This document shows positions 1 through 13,384 of a DNA stretch of 64,000 nucleotides, in pieces. The notes under the pieces were generated by a model. It was not told where the DNA came from. It was given only the letters and a program-made list of their open reading frames with translations, and did not search any database. This DNA is from Polytrichum commune (lineage: Eukaryota > Streptophyta > Polytrichopsida > Polytrichales > Polytrichaceae): contig OX485805.1 of NCBI GenBank assembly GCA_950295325.1, positions 53,902,758 through 53,966,757 of the forward strand. Reading direction: 5' to 3'. The position numbers and the translations under genes are program-made. Position 1 is the first letter of the stretch, and each line of letters starts with the position of its first letter.

Positions 1-3000
1 AACACCTTTGAGTGCCATGTATAGACATCACTGTTCAGGGTTGGTGCACGATCAAGTTCCAAGAATAGCATTGCATTTATCACAGGGGCGGCGCATGACC
101 CTTTCGGCTACTACAATCTGTCCATCCAACCATCACATACAATCCATCCATACTTGGTATTATCACATAACACTACGGATTTTGGAAAAAAAATGGTGAC
201 ATTACCAAGGGTGATAGGGATAATAACGAGGGAGTTTTACACAATGAAAATCGGTTTCAAACTTTTAGGTGATAATATCAAGGTGTTCTATTAACAAGGG
301 TGACATTATCAAGGTTAGACTGTAGCCGAGTCAGTGACTGCAGTGGCTGCAGTTCTCGGTTTTGAAAGAGTCTGGTGTCAGCAAACTCGAACAAGGTCAA
401 ACCAAGGCTGTTGTTATAAGGTATGTGGGCTTTATTTGGTTCGTTTTCCATGTTCTCCAACTTCTACCCCCGATTGGAGTTAAACAGCAGTACTCGTGTT
501 GGATTACCAAATCTACAATGAAATGAAATGTTTGCGAAAACCGGATTTTCCTTGATTTGGTTATGGTTATTGGAAGTGTATGTTTGTTGATTTCTTAAGT
601 GGGATAATATAGGTCCTCCCAATTGTGTTCATGATTGAGTGTTGAGTAGTTATATATATTTGAAAAGACGTAGTCCAATCTCTTTTAAACATGTGTGTGC
701 AAGCATGGTGAAGAGGACGGCTCCTTATCCTTGCTCAGTGTTAAGTGAAAGTGATTCAAAACTATACACTAACTTTGAATTTTGAGAAGGAAAAAATCAT
801 AGACATTTAAAGAAAAATACTAATCTACAGAGCCAAGCAATTTATGATGACAAAAAAAATTCCAAGAAAAGTCCACATTTTCTAGAAGATGATGCAAGTG
901 GTGTGCAAGTAATTTTCTAAAACTTGTTTAAAATATGATCAAATTACATTAAATTGATGGTTTTCTACAAAGTTGTGTGACGATACCCTCGAGAAGATAA
1001 TGAATCATTCAAGGAAAATGAAAAAAATAAAAATAAATTTCACCCTCAAAATATTTGAGGTCATGAAATCTACGTCCAAAACTAGATTCAACCATTCGGT
1101 TTTGAGCATCACTATTAATGATGAGTTTTGAAGATCTCAGCTTGATATTCTACATTTGAGTATTTAACACAACAATAGAGGTCACCATGAAAAAAAAAAT
1201 TCAATCTAAACAACACTTTGCTACTACGTTTAGGCCTTTGACCAAAAACCTTATACTGGAGCACTTTTTTAGACCACTTTACCATGCTCTTTGATCCCAA
1301 CGAACCACATAGTAATCAAATATAAGGGTTCGAGCCAAAAACAAGCCACTTAGCCCCTACCTTCCCACGCTCAATTTCCCTTAGATCTGCCTAGAAAATC
1401 TAACCTCGATTTCAGTGATCGTAGCTGAAGATCTAAAGTTTTTTTGGTTGTATATATGTTTGCAAGTTAGAGGTGACTACTCATAGTCCAAATTTTAAAA
1501 TTCTAAGTTATATTCTGTAGGAGATTATAATAGGAATATCAATAGTGGTCTTGAGACGTAGCAATTTAGAAATTAAATTGAAGTTGGTTTTTTGATCAAA
1601 CCTCCACTCATACCATCTTCAAAGGACAAAATGTTACCCTCATTCAAAAGAGGGGCAATATACCTACTCAAATCAACTCACAAATCTCGAAACCATTATT
1701 TTGTGATTTTGGGGGAAGCTTTGCAATTTGAGGCAACGGTGCCACATTCCACATGGATTTACACCCACCACCACTTGTCCTAACTAGAAATTCCTATGAT
1801 AGATGTTTAGGATATGTTGCGTTTGAGTGTCATGCAAAAATTCAAATCAGTTGAGAATCATTTGTCCATAGAGATGAACTAAAAAAAGAAAAAAGAAAAA
1901 GAAGAATATGCTGCCCCTAAACCGCGGAGGTGACAAATGTCAAGTTTTGGTTCGTGGGTTGGTTCCATTGTACACCAATTGAAAGCACACTCCCATATTT
2001 AAATTAATCTAAAAACAATTAACGTTGTAGAATTTAAATTATCCATGTGACAAGACATAGCATACTTGAACATGAACGAGAGGAGTAGTTGAAACAGTCA
2101 AAAAACCATCCAAACTGGTGTCAAAGGGGTCAGAACGCATTGTTCACGACCATATTATGGTCGCATAAGACATTAGGGGTTAAGACCCATCCACCTCAGC
2201 GGCGAGTGTTGCTTCTTCCAGGGTTCTGAATGTGAAGTTGAACCAGAAATATGGGAAATGGACCACCAAATTAACCGCTACAGATTGCAAAATGATTGGA
2301 ATTGAAAACATCACATCAAGTAACTCAAGAAGGGGGCCAATCCTGTATAAACAGAGCAGGCTTTATTCTACAGTCGCCGTCCATAGCCAGTTTTGTTAGA
2401 ATGGACACATATCAACCATTAAAACAAGGTTGAAAGACAATTAATTAAGTAGAGCACTCATAATTCTTTATTCACCTCCCTTGATAGGCGTCACAAAACT
2501 TCACTCGTGAAAGACTGTTTTATCATCACCAAAAGCAAACTTGTCCATTACGAACATCCACTCGTGGCAAGAAAATACAGGATGAATCATTCTAATTGCC
2601 AACCTGAAGTTTTTGGTCACCAACTGTCCAAAAACCACGACCCAAAACCTCTCATTGACAACCTAGAATAATTGATTCATACATTCTCCTGATTCATACA
2701 TTCTCCTGCCACGAGTTGCAATGAACAAGTCGCGATGGATACTAGTTGCAATGGAAAAGCCTTTTTGAGTGTATCTCCATGAATGATTACAAATAGTGTG
2801 GGTTGTGTATGGAACACCACAACTTTTGTTATGTTTAGAAATCCAATGTTCCTGGCCGGCTCACGCTGAATCCAAAACGTCTGTGCTGGCAGCACCTTTG
2901 GATGCATCGGCCGATGCGTGAAGGGTTTTGTGTGAGAAGGGAATGTGATGCAAGTGTGCTCCAAGCGGATCATCGTACAAAGCTTCGGCCAAGGTTTGGT

Positions 3001-3183
3001 CCCTTTATACGGTTTTTTTGGGGGGGCACATGATGTCATGCTTTGCCATTGGGTTTTGTCACATGTGGCTCTGCCAAAGCCAAGGGTAGCAAGCAGGCTG
3101 GGTGGCCTCCTGAATTATATAACCTGTCGTGCTTTCTGACGTTGAGCAAACTTGATGGATGGTAGCTTAGCTTTAGCTTTAGC
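1..3183. other. AT-rich intergenic DNA, no gene seen
   Basis: Both strands carry only short open frames (under about 120 codons) with no recognisable domain. Near 2673-2708 a 17-bp unit (GATTCATACATTCTCCT) occurs twice in tandem. Just before the next element the sequence is a run of TTAGCT-like hexamers (about 3164-3186). Confidence 0.6.
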
Positions 3184-3186
3184 TTA

Positions 3187-3694
3187 GGGCCACTTCACAC
3201 ATGAGACTGAGAGCCTGTGACCATTTACACTTCAAGCACTCTCGTTGGTGGAAAAGGCGGAGCCGGTCCAAGTTCGTTTCTTCACACTGTGCTTGAGGGA
3301 CCAACGGAGTATGTGAATGCAGGATGGATATAATGTCTACATGGATTCCCTACATGGCATCGAATGGATCATGTTTCATGGTCACTTGGACTATTTTCAA
3401 AAACCACCTCTTGGAGGTAGGTCTAACGTAAAATTGGGAGACCATGGCACTTCGAACGATGCTCACAACCGTTGGTTTATTCTATTTTATCATGTGTGAG
3501 GACCCGCATGAATGGAATTTCCTTGAAATAGCATTTGGTTGAGGGTCCGGTCACATGTGACTTCACACTACACTTGAGGGTTTGTGACCACACTACATGA
3601 TTTTGGAGGTGTCTTGGGACACCCTTTGGACACTTTCTTTTAGGCTCTCACAATTTCACGGTCACAGCTCTTGGCTCGTCTGTGAAGTGGCCCT
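3187..3694. mobile_element. PIF/Harbinger-like MITE, 508 bp, copy 1
   Basis: The element begins GGGCCACTTCACA and ends with its complement TGTGAAGTGGCCC; the terminal inverted repeat continues imperfectly for about 27 bp. It is flanked by the 3-bp duplication TTA (3184-3186 and 3695-3697), which is typical of PIF/Harbinger (Tourist-like) elements. It encodes no protein, so it would have moved with a transposase supplied in trans. A second full copy (16516-17024) and a truncated one (16038-16476) lie in this window; the interiors align over nearly the whole length. Confidence 0.8.
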
Positions 3695-3964
3695 TAGCCT
3701 TGGTTGACATGACAATTCATCCCGGTCACCCCTTTGCTTTCAACTTACTTGAAATAGGACTATATGCTTATAAGGGTCAGTTCAGACTAAAGGGAAGAAG
3801 TGCACCGTTCAAGAATTTAAGGGGAATGGAGCAATATGATTGGCTATGAAATGGGTTCTTCATTGGTCGGGGTTTACACTATGGCCAAGACTTTTCTAGT
3901 GGAAAACTTCAAGCATGAATGAAAAATTAACATGGATGTCAACATGGCAACACTTTTTGGTAGG

Positions 3965-4038
3965 GGAGTTCTCCGGAGGTCAAGTTTCTTGGGCAACCTC
4001 AAATCCTCAGACAAAAAACTCGACCTCCGGAGAACTCC
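3965..4038. repeat. Short near-perfect hairpin
   Basis: Two 23-bp arms (3965-3987 and 4016-4038) are inverted complements with one mismatch, around a 28-bp loop. The arm begins GGAGTTCTCCGGAGGTC. The size suits a small-RNA precursor or the core of a tiny foldback element. Nothing shows that it is transcribed. Confidence 0.6.
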
Positions 4039-6390
4039 AACTTAAGGCCTTTTTTTTTTGTAAAGGGTTTTAGAGTTCAACACAAAATTCTTCTTATTTA
4101 ATTCTAAACTTATTTGGTCTAAAATCTCTCATGAGTGGTTTGAATGTACATTTTTTTAGGGCCACATTATCCCCCCTTCCACCCATAGACAACCTAAATC
4201 TAAGGTAGATGGTTTTAAAAACTACCACCATAAGCAACGAGTGTATTTATTATCATTAGATGCAAATACTTTTGGGTAATGGTCAGTAGCAATTCAAATG
4301 GAATTCCAACGCATCAAAGTATGTCTTATTTAAATGTCGCGTGGGATTGAAGTTATAAGCTTGGTTCAAAGTTTTAATTGTAGATGAATTGAAACTAGCA
4401 TGGGAGCTTGATGTCAAGGTGGTGGACGTTCCCAAAATCAATATGTACTTATTTCCTAGAGTTTTAGGATGTTTATTTTAGGTGGGGTGTTAGCTTAAGC
4501 AACATCTACCTTAGGCATTTCAGTGAGTCCTTGACTCCATGGTCAATCTCACCTGACACTTATACATTATCTTCGTAATAGAAAGAGAATTATGAGCCCC
4601 AACTGAATCATGTTATGTACAATGGCATATTATGATAATTTTCTATCAATTCATATGATATCATGGGAGCAATATGAAAATGTGATCCTATAAATTTTGT
4701 TTAGGAAATCCCTATCCTACTTATGACCTCCTTCATGACAATGTTGGGTACCTATTTGATCATTGATGATTTTTGTGAATTGCAATCACATTAACCTCCC
4801 CTAGATTTAATAGACAATTTACTAAAAACAACTCGCATATGAACTCATTTCCAGATTTGATGAGTGTAATGCTCTTCATGGTACACTTTGGTGGGGTATA
4901 TTTTGTGTGTGTGTGGGTGGGGGGGGGGGTTGTGGGTGTGTGGGTGGTGCACATATGACTTACACTATGACAAGCCACGACAAGGGCTTTCCACCCCTTT
5001 TCATATACTTATGTTTGGTTTATGAACATAAAGTTACACTTTATACGATAAGATTTTTTTTCTATAACATCTACCTACTACCCGCCTTTAAATGACCTTG
5101 GAAGCCCATTTGCAAATATCAAAACTTGAATGATTTTTATTGCCATATTAGATAATATAATTCCAAATCTGACCATATAGGTTTTAAGAATTAAAGGTAA
5201 AAAAGAATTTAGTGGTCCAAGTATCTCAATAGTTAATATGGAGTTGAGCTTGTTATTTTCAAAGTCAATGTGAATACATCTTATGAATTCAAAAGAACCA
5301 TTGTTCTATAACTATGACCTAAACTTGATCTATTCGACCACTACACAATTATGATATTTAGTGTCACATACATTGTTTGCGGCAAGCCTAATATGGATGC
5401 CTATAGGTTTCAAAGTGTCATGTCTATTGCCAATATGGTACTATTTGTCAACACAAGTAATTGTTCTAAGTGACAATTTATTTGAATTATTGAATTTAGT
5501 GTAGCACACTAGGCTCGGGGAGATCACTTCCTCTTATAATGAATATACACGTGCGATAACATTGTCTACTTTAGGGATACACATTAGTGTAATCTAGCTT
5601 ATGCCTCAAAATAGGGTAAGTGACAATAGTACACATGTAACACTAAATACCTTAAATGGTGTAGATGACATGAATGGGAGCCCAAAAGCACATGGAAGTT
5701 CGATTGTACTAGGAAATGTTGATGGTCTAGTTTGCATTTACTAAGGTTGAAGTATGTGAGGTGTTTGATCTTAGTACGTTGACTTTGGTGCACAAGGGAC
5801 TTGATGTATTAGGTTGAAGGCTTTGAATTTGTCTATAGAGTGTTGGTGGATGCCAATGTGAACTATGACAATGATGGCTAGGAGGAAGACGACTTTCCAA
5901 CCGATGTGGGGTCCGAAGAAGGACCTACGAACATAAGTGATTGGAAAGCATGAGGAATTATAGGGTGTGAGTGGGGAGTGTTGCCTACCGTTCTTTCATT
6001 CATTGAGAATATTGAACAATATGAAGTATTTGATCGCAATAGGTGGAATTTGATGCACAAGGAATTGATATGATAGTGGTATTTTGGGTGCCTTTGCGAA
6101 AGCTGAGTGGATGACTTTCCACCAAACTGTTGGAGTAAGAGTTAAATGACAAGGGTTGAAAGGACGTTCAAATCGAGGTGATTTTATTGGTGGGTCCTTG
6201 AATCATGTGTGTTGCAACAGTTCACAAAATTGTTTGAGCACCAAGTTGCACGAATTGTACATAACAATCATCCCAAACATGTGTGCAATGTCCTTGTTGT
6301 CATGGACCTCCCAATCTTCCTTCCCATGGGCCCCCACCCGGCTCCACAAAAATAAAATAAAACAAAACTTAACCATGTTTCAACCTACAT
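4039..6390. other. Intergenic DNA with old duplicated segments
   Basis: No coding region is supported. A G/T-rich low-complexity run lies at about 4899-4950. The segment 5346-5660 is a diverged duplicate of 6565-7090. All open frames here are short and lack domains. Confidence 0.55.
5346..5660. repeat. Degenerate repeat, copy 1
   Basis: It shares, in the same order, several anchors with 6565-7090: a stretch around GTGTCA.. CATTGTTTGCGGCAAGC versus CTATTGGCGAGC, then TCAAAG.GTCATGTC, then ATTGTTC.AAG, and finally GCCTCAAAATAGGGT.AGTGACA. This looks like two copies of one decayed, unidentified element. Confidence 0.5.
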
Positions 6391-6484
6391 GGCTGGGGCG
6401 AAACAACCCGTACATTGGTTCCTTGGAGGCAAGGGTTTAGGAATCCAACAAGGAATGGGTGTTAGGGTTGGTTCGTCCAAATCC
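6391..6484. mobile_element. Mutator-like micro-MITE, 94 bp, copy 1
   Basis: The element is bounded by a perfect 9-bp direct repeat AACCTACAT (6382-6390 and 6485-6493). Its ends are imperfect inverted repeats: GGCTGGGGCGAAACAACCC at the left, and GGATTTGGACGAACCAACCC when the right end is read on the other strand. A 9-bp TSD is the mark of Mutator-like elements. It is non-coding. The sister copy at 12834-12926 has the same length to within one base. Confidence 0.75.
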
Positions 6485-6564
6485 AACCTACATGGTCTAC
6501 TTAAAAAACAAATTACACATTCAACCAACATGCATCAATGAAAGGCCTCATCCCGGTCCTTTGA

Positions 6565-7090
6565 GCATCACCGAGTTACATCATGTATAGTATTTGGTGT
6601 CATGCACACTATTGGCGAGCGGTCTAAACAAGATGCATGGAGGTCTCAAAGCGTCATGTCCGTTAATTGTCAACATACATAATTGTTCGAAGCGTTTACA
6701 TTATGATATATAGCACGGCGCATTGGGATACTGGAAATGATAGTTTGGCGTTTTAATATGCAGGTTAAAGTTGTTCTTGATCATGCAAATGGCATGTGCC
6801 ACGTGTTTACATTCTAGTATGCAAGTGGAAGATACTCTTGAACATATGAATGAAAAGCGTCATTTGTGTACATTTCCAGTCAACTTGTAGACCGTTATGC
6901 AACATAAGCATACACCTTCTGACACGATTGAACATACCTATGCCAAGATATTAGTGAGTGCACTTGAATGTTAAGTGTTGTGAGGTGACAATACTAATGA
7001 AGTTGTTGATCATTAGTACAACCTAACATACGCCTCAAAATAGGGTTAGTGACACTATTACGCATGTGACAATAAATACCACAAACGGTG
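6565..7090. repeat. Degenerate repeat, copy 2
   Basis: This is the partner of 5346-5660; see there for the shared anchors. It is about 200 bp longer because of extra sequence between the second and third anchors (about 6690-7010). No open frame is conserved between the two copies. Confidence 0.5.
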
Positions 7091-7855
7091 CTGTTCATAT
7101 TGTCAAGATACGAGGTTATTGTTTTTCCTTTCATTTCCTTCTTCGTTGGTGCTTTCACCTAGCAAGAATCATTTGTGTGGTTTTAAGAATATTGGGTTAA
7201 TTTATTTATTCTCAATATCCATTTTTTGGAGTACACTTTTAAATTCCCTAACGACCTATGATTGAGGAATTGACAGTAGGTTTTGATTGATTTCGTTTCT
7301 CAATAATGATTAAATAAGTCAGGTAGGGTTGGAGTTTGATGTTCCCATCACGGGCCCATCATGGGAACATTGTAATCCATCCCATCACAGCAATTGCTAT
7401 TAATGAAAATCATTGGGGACTGAATGGTAGCATCGACATTGTAGCGTGTCAAGTAATCAAGGTGAATGCATGACCATGGGCTAACAAGACCACATATAAG
7501 CTAGGCTCATAGGAAAGCGAGCCATGGGCAAAATATGCTTGGATACTTATTGCAAGGTTCTTGAGATGAGGTAGTGTATAAGTTCATGAATAGGTTAGGG
7601 GTTCAACTGGGACATTTGTCCATATATCCAAACCCACTCCGTACACAACACTAATGTATGGAGCTTTCATACGGAAAATCTCGTAAATCTCCAATTAATG
7701 TTGTAAACAATATTAGTGAGATGTTGACCTTGTCAAATATGGTTCATCTATATCATGTATTGCTAAAGCCTTGGATTCCATGATGATATAATGGTGTGAC
7801 GGTGCAATTAATCTATATACCAACGATACGTTGCTTGTTGCTAGTGTGTGTGAAG

Positions 7856-8083
7856 CTATGTCCGGGAAGAACCGGCGGTGAGTTACGCATGAACCGGTTG
7901 AGTTTGAGGAATAACCGGTGGAAGTTGGAGACTTCAGGAGAATTACCGATCATCCTAGAGGAATCTATGGAAGAATATACCTCAAATGAATGAAGCAAAA
8001 CTGGAAGATGTCAACATGTAATCGGCTGGATTTAGAATCACTAGGATCTTGACCGACTATGCCCAAAAACTTCCCGGGCACTG
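7856..8083. mobile_element. hAT-like MITE, 228 bp, copy 1
   Basis: It begins CTATGTCCGGG and ends CCCGGGCACTG, with 8-bp flanks GTGTGAAG and GTGTGAGG (7 of 8 match). An 8-bp TSD and a CA(G/C)TG terminus fit hAT elements. The interior is rich in ACCGGTT-type motifs. Three more copies occur at 16092-16318 (inverted), 22869-23073 and 23516-23722. Confidence 0.75.
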
Positions 8084-9299
8084 GTGTGAGGGAATCAATG
8101 TTGCAACCTGCAATTGATTATCAAATTTCAGATATCAATACAAATCATTTATATATCACTATTATAACCTCAATATAACAACTTTTCAACAATAAAAATC
8201 TACGATTATATTTATAAACTGAACATTATTTAGATACAAGTTGTAACGTCAATTACTTTCAATGACAAGAAACCATGCATGCATAGTATTGGACATTGAG
8301 GTACACGTAGGAGGTGTGTTTCCTGTTACTTGGGACAATTGGACCACTCTTCATTGAGTACCTTAGTTGAAGAAGTGTCGTTCTTAATAAACAAGTTTGT
8401 CATTGTTCAAGTGTCCATCTAAAGGGTAAGCAACACTAAATCACTTGAACTCAACTTGCCCTTGACAAGTAACATCTAGACTTTGTAACAAGTTAACGAC
8501 CAACCTACTTTTAACTCAAGGGTGATCGACTTCATATTCATCCTAGGGTTGGCCCGAGCACCAACCCAATTCTCAAGCATTAAGCCCTCAATCTGACCCT
8601 ACTTTCCACTTTTTTCGGGTCCAACCTTGTCGCATGTAGAAGTGATGAGGTTCGATATAGGTTTTGATGTTCTTTGGGGGAAAAGTTTAGTGAAGAGAAT
8701 CAACCTTTCATGGATCAATGATAGAGATGCTCATTATCCAACATATGAGCCCAATCCGGTCCATGTTAAGAGTTCAAGCCAAGGAAAGCCTCGTCCTAAT
8801 TTTTGAAAGCCAACGTGAAGATTTGACACCAAATTTTTTCCACCTAGAATACCACATAGGATGAGTAAATATTTAGCCCAACCCTAACATGAAGCCCTTG
8901 CACCGAATTTGATGAAACCGAGTGATCCTATCAATTGAAATTATTAGAGTTCGGCACCAGGTATGAAGTGGGCATGAGTGTACCTTTGCTTCCAAGTTCC
9001 TCTCAACAAGTGAGAAAGAGTCACTTCGTTGTTCTTACATTTACGTCTCTAGTGCAGTTTTCTTTCAAGAAGGACTTCCGGCCACAAGTCCAAACTCCTA
9101 CAAGCAATCACTTCTCGTGTTCTTTCCACCTTATACATACATGAAGTGATGATCAATCATTATTTTGGGATGTCCCTTGGAAATATTGCACAATACAAGT
9201 AGGACCTACACAACCTTTTGCTTTTGATGAGCGTAATACACTAGCCAAAGGTATGCAATGGTGCCACGTACCTTGGGGTATCTTTGAATCTTTCATACT
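8084..9299. other. Intergenic DNA, nothing recognised
   Basis: AT-rich sequence without repeats that I could pair elsewhere in the window and without a credible exon. Confidence 0.5.
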
Positions 9300-10890
9300 T
9301 CACTATCACCTCTATGATATGAGCTCCACATGAAAAGGGGTATAGTTTCATGACACGTATCGTGGGGAAGTTTCACAACACTACCACAATTCCAAAACAA
9401 AGGCAACTTTAGAAGAATGTTGTACCAAATACAAACATGCACCCAAAATGGTACAAAATCCCATGCCATGATTAGCACCAAACCATCAACATAAAAGACA
9501 AATTTGGGGTGAGGGGGGGGGGGGGGAGGGCACAAACCATCAAACAATAATACCAAAGCCAATGGAATATCCCACAAGGCACCACACAACAATGGCACAA
9601 GGAAGAAGAACTCCTAAACTCTTACAACATCCTACTAGATCACAACCTACTACTCTTAACACAATGCCATACAAGAACCCTCAAAACATATTAAAATTGC
9701 CTCAACCACACTCAATCCATAGACATTAGATATGCATGGCCATCTCTACAAATAACCAACCTCAAGCTATCCACCCAAGAATGCAACCAATATAAAGATA
9801 TCCTCACAAAGAAACAAACCATACAAATACAGGGCATAGAATCCCGCATATACGATCAAAATGGGGATTACATGGCTAGGGACATGCTAAATCCCCCAAA
9901 TGGTCTAGCGTAGGCCTAGCATACCCCATTGATTAAAACACGGCTTTGGAGGCTATCCACTAGGTTCGAATGGCTACCAAAGAAGACACACACGCAATAA
10001 CCTTCCTAATAGTCAAACACAAAGATTGGACACCACAACAACTTCATGTCATCAAACATGTTGACATGTACACCATAGTGGCCATCCCACCACACACTGT
10101 AATCTTCCAACCACTTCTGGAAGGCCACAGACATTACCGACCCCCAAATCATGCAAACTCTAAAAATCCAGTATGCCCGATACATGGGAAACCATTAAAA
10201 AATGAAAAAAAATTGGCCCTCACCCAGCTCATCCCTAAGTGAACCTTATGCCCCAAAAACGCCAAAGACACATGGCCCCACCTCTTATCCATGTGGGAGA
10301 ACCACCACATAGAAGGCCTCTAAATATCACACCACAACAAAGCAATACACCTCATTGCCCAAACACTACAAGCCAACAAAGTTCACTTGGTAATTCACAT
10401 TAATCAACGTAGGGAACTTCAACAACAAGCCACCCAATACTACAATCATGGAATGACTATTCATATGCACCTGCATGCGCACACCATGGTAATGCCAAGC
10501 AAAACCAAGACCTAACATCCTATGCATAATAGGAGCCCCAAACCAAAGTCAAACATCAATATTCTCCTCCCCCGCATATTTTATTTTAATTCATAGAATT
10601 CGCATGTTGACACGATAGGTTCCTTGAACATAAACACACCAAATACAACCCACTAATTAACACCCTACAAAACAAAGAATGGAAAGTAGGCCACCACATA
10701 TGGGAACAAGGAGCCATTCAAAAACACTCCACAAGCGAACTCACTAAACTCAATATCCCAAAATCTAATATCGAAACCCTCATGAAAAACACACATCAAA
10801 ATGCCATCAAGTACCTCACATACTTACTCCTAAACAAAAGACAACTAGACAACAAACAAACAAATAAACAAACACATGTCCTCCCTCCAC
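9300..10890 (+). repeat. A/C-rich strand-asymmetric block, possible decayed retroelement
   Basis: The plus strand is strongly rich in A and C and poor in G and T for about 1.5 kb, unlike both flanks. The longest open frame (9970-10242) and broken frames after it carry many Thr, His, Asn, Gln and Lys residues. One later frame (about 10650-10860) reads like a tail rich in short helices, ending in a Lys/Gln/Asn-rich low-complexity run. Several stops and frame changes interrupt it. Some plant and algal retroelements have such a biased coding strand, but I cannot name a domain. Confidence 0.35.
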
Positions 10891-12833
10891 CGTAACATCG
10901 GATGACTATTTTGCTACTATAACCCACAGCCTGAAAGGAGGCATAAGTTCATATGTTGCATCATGGACAACCATGAACAACAAAAGGCTCATGGGACTCA
11001 CATTCACGTTGGTACTTGGTTACGGGCATTACATTTTCTTTTTCTTTGCAGGAGGGTAAAAATTAGTACGCAAAGAAGTGTTGTATAGCCCAAGGATCTT
11101 TATTCAAAGCTAAATTGATCCTTGATTATGTTCATTTTTTCCTAGATATAGTTGAAATGAGTTTACAACAAATTTGGCAAGGACATGTGTCTATCACATA
11201 ATTATTCGGCATAGTGGTGCCAAAGTGGTCAATCAATTACATGCATCACTAAAAAAAGGTCAGAGGAGAAAATGTTAGGTACTCTTTTAGGTTCGGAGGA
11301 CTAGTTTTTTTCATATTCGACCCCGGTATTAACATCAAAACCCTTAAAAATGAATCTTTCGAATTGGCCATGGTCATCCGGTTGCTACTATCCATCTCAA
11401 ACCATTGAAGTGTATTTTGGTTGCTGCCTAGCTGCTCTCACATTCTTAAAAATGAGATGGAACATGGAAATGTTGGGATCTATGAAAGTCTAGTAGCCTA
11501 GTAAGTGTTGAATGAACATATATTATATGATGTTTTCCTTGTATTAAAGGGAAATCATTAAGATAACAATGAAAGCAACACACCAAATAGTCAATACATA
11601 TCCCACATATCATGTTCTAAACAAACAAAAACTGAATAGTAAACACGAGCTAATGCTCTTTCCTAGTGTCTACATAGGATTCTTAGCACTATAAACATAG
11701 TACTCAAACAAAGTCAACCTACCACAAGGTAGGTAGTAAACCCTTGCTTGAGACTTGTAATAAGATGACTTATGAACAAAGTAGGATCAACATGCTCAAA
11801 TTCATGTCAAAAATAATAATGATGTTAGTTTTTCTTTTCTTTTCTTAAAGGAAATTGTTGCTATAGTCGGGCTACTTCTAGTAGGTGGGTATCATGAACA
11901 TTTTGACTATTGAGAAATAGTGCAATTTTTATGTTTGAGGTCTTCGGCTCTCTCACAAGCTCTTTCTGCTTTAAGATGAATTGCTCAAACACCTTGTTGT
12001 TGAAAATGTTGCTCGCGATTTTACAATATCTTTATGTGAATACCTATAAAATTATTGATTGCTAATATTGAGATGATATGGCTATAACATTATTTAGTTG
12101 AGTGACCAAGTTGGGTGGGACCAAGACAATGCCATGTAAGGTGCTATAATTATACCTTTCGGGTGCTTGTTAGTAGTTAGATTCAGTTTGAAAACGAATA
12201 AGATTTGGGTGAAGCATTGTCATTGAATAGTATCAGAATGAGAACGGCTAGATAATGTGATGGCTTTTGGTGATTTTGAATAGAATATCAACATAGATTG
12301 TACTAAGATAGTCATAGTTTCTAGTGTTAAGCACCAATATGTATCCTCATGAAATTATGCCCAAATAATAATAATAATAATACAGGCACCTAGATTTATA
12401 AGTAGGCACTCCATTTTGTGGCCTGACTAATTTTTTATGTAATAGGTCATAGCAAACGTCCGAAGATGATCATGTTAATGGCCATATTTAGTGTAATTCT
12501 TCATGATCCAACGTGGTGTCTAAAGTGAAACAGTAATACAAACGACGACCTCACGAGGAAGCAGTACTCAAGATCTTCTTTACCAAATGACTATCTTTAG
12601 AGTGCTCAAATCCAATATATAATTATAGTTGAGCATCTAAAACTAGGTACCAACTTCCGATATTGTCACCAAGTTTCTAGTGGTGGGTCTCTCATGTCAC
12701 AAAGAGTGAGATGGATCTCACACCCCTCATGTTGCTATCTCATTTCAAGGTTGTTGACAACGTGAGTGCAAATTAACGCTCACTTTGCACTTTGGGAAGT
12801 AATAAACCCAAATTAGTGTATGTGATTCTAGCG
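10891..12833. other. Intergenic DNA, nothing recognised
   Basis: AT-rich non-coding DNA. A short (AAT)n run lies at about 12367-12381. No exon or paired repeat was found. Confidence 0.5.
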
Positions 12834-12926
12834 GGCTGTGGCGAACCAACCCGTACACTGGTGTCTTCGAGGCAAGGGTTTAGACATCCCACAAAAAACA
12901 AGTGTACATGTTGATTCGCCCCAGTC
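12834..12926. mobile_element. Mutator-like micro-MITE, 93 bp, copy 2
   Basis: It is flanked by ATTCTAGCG (12825-12833) and ATTCTAGTG (12927-12935), a 9-bp duplication with one mismatch. It starts GGCTGTGGCGAACCAACCC, and the right end read on the other strand starts GACTGGGGCGAATCAAC. The interior (CGAGGCAAGGGTTTAG) matches copy 1 at 6391-6484 (TGGAGGCAAGGGTTTAG). Confidence 0.75.
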
Positions 12927-13307
12927 ATTCTAGTGTACGTAACACGGAATAAATGAATTTGATGACCACCATGCACGTGAATGATAACATAGTGTTGTTA
13001 AAAACCTATCGCCCTTGTGTTCCAATGCCCATGCACCTTGTTGTGTGGTTATTAGGGCTCCTTGGCCAAACCACATTTATAAGCTTTGGCATCCCATCAT
13101 TTCAATGTCCCTTACTAGTTGCACATTGGCAGCCAGTTTATAATATTTTAACCCTTTGCTACAAATAGAAGGGTTCCGACAAAACCTAGTACAAGCAGGC
13201 CCTTTCTTGACATATCATATAGTAGGAAAATGGGTAATATCTGGTAGTGGGGAAATAAAGAGGAATGTTATTACTTCAGCAATTCTTTCATTCTTGGTTA
13301 TGCCCAA

Positions 13308-13308
<1 letters not shown>

Positions 13309-13381
<73 letters not shown>
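13309..13381. repeat. Compound (GT)n(GA)n microsatellite
   Basis: About 10 GT dinucleotides run directly into about 26 GA dinucleotides. Open frames across it encode only RERERE or SLSLSL and are artefacts. Confidence 0.95.

Positions 13382-13384
<3 letters not shown>

Noticed and set aside
2677-3039. 120-codon minus-strand frame
   Set aside because: No recognisable domain or splice context; includes a duplicated 17-bp unit.
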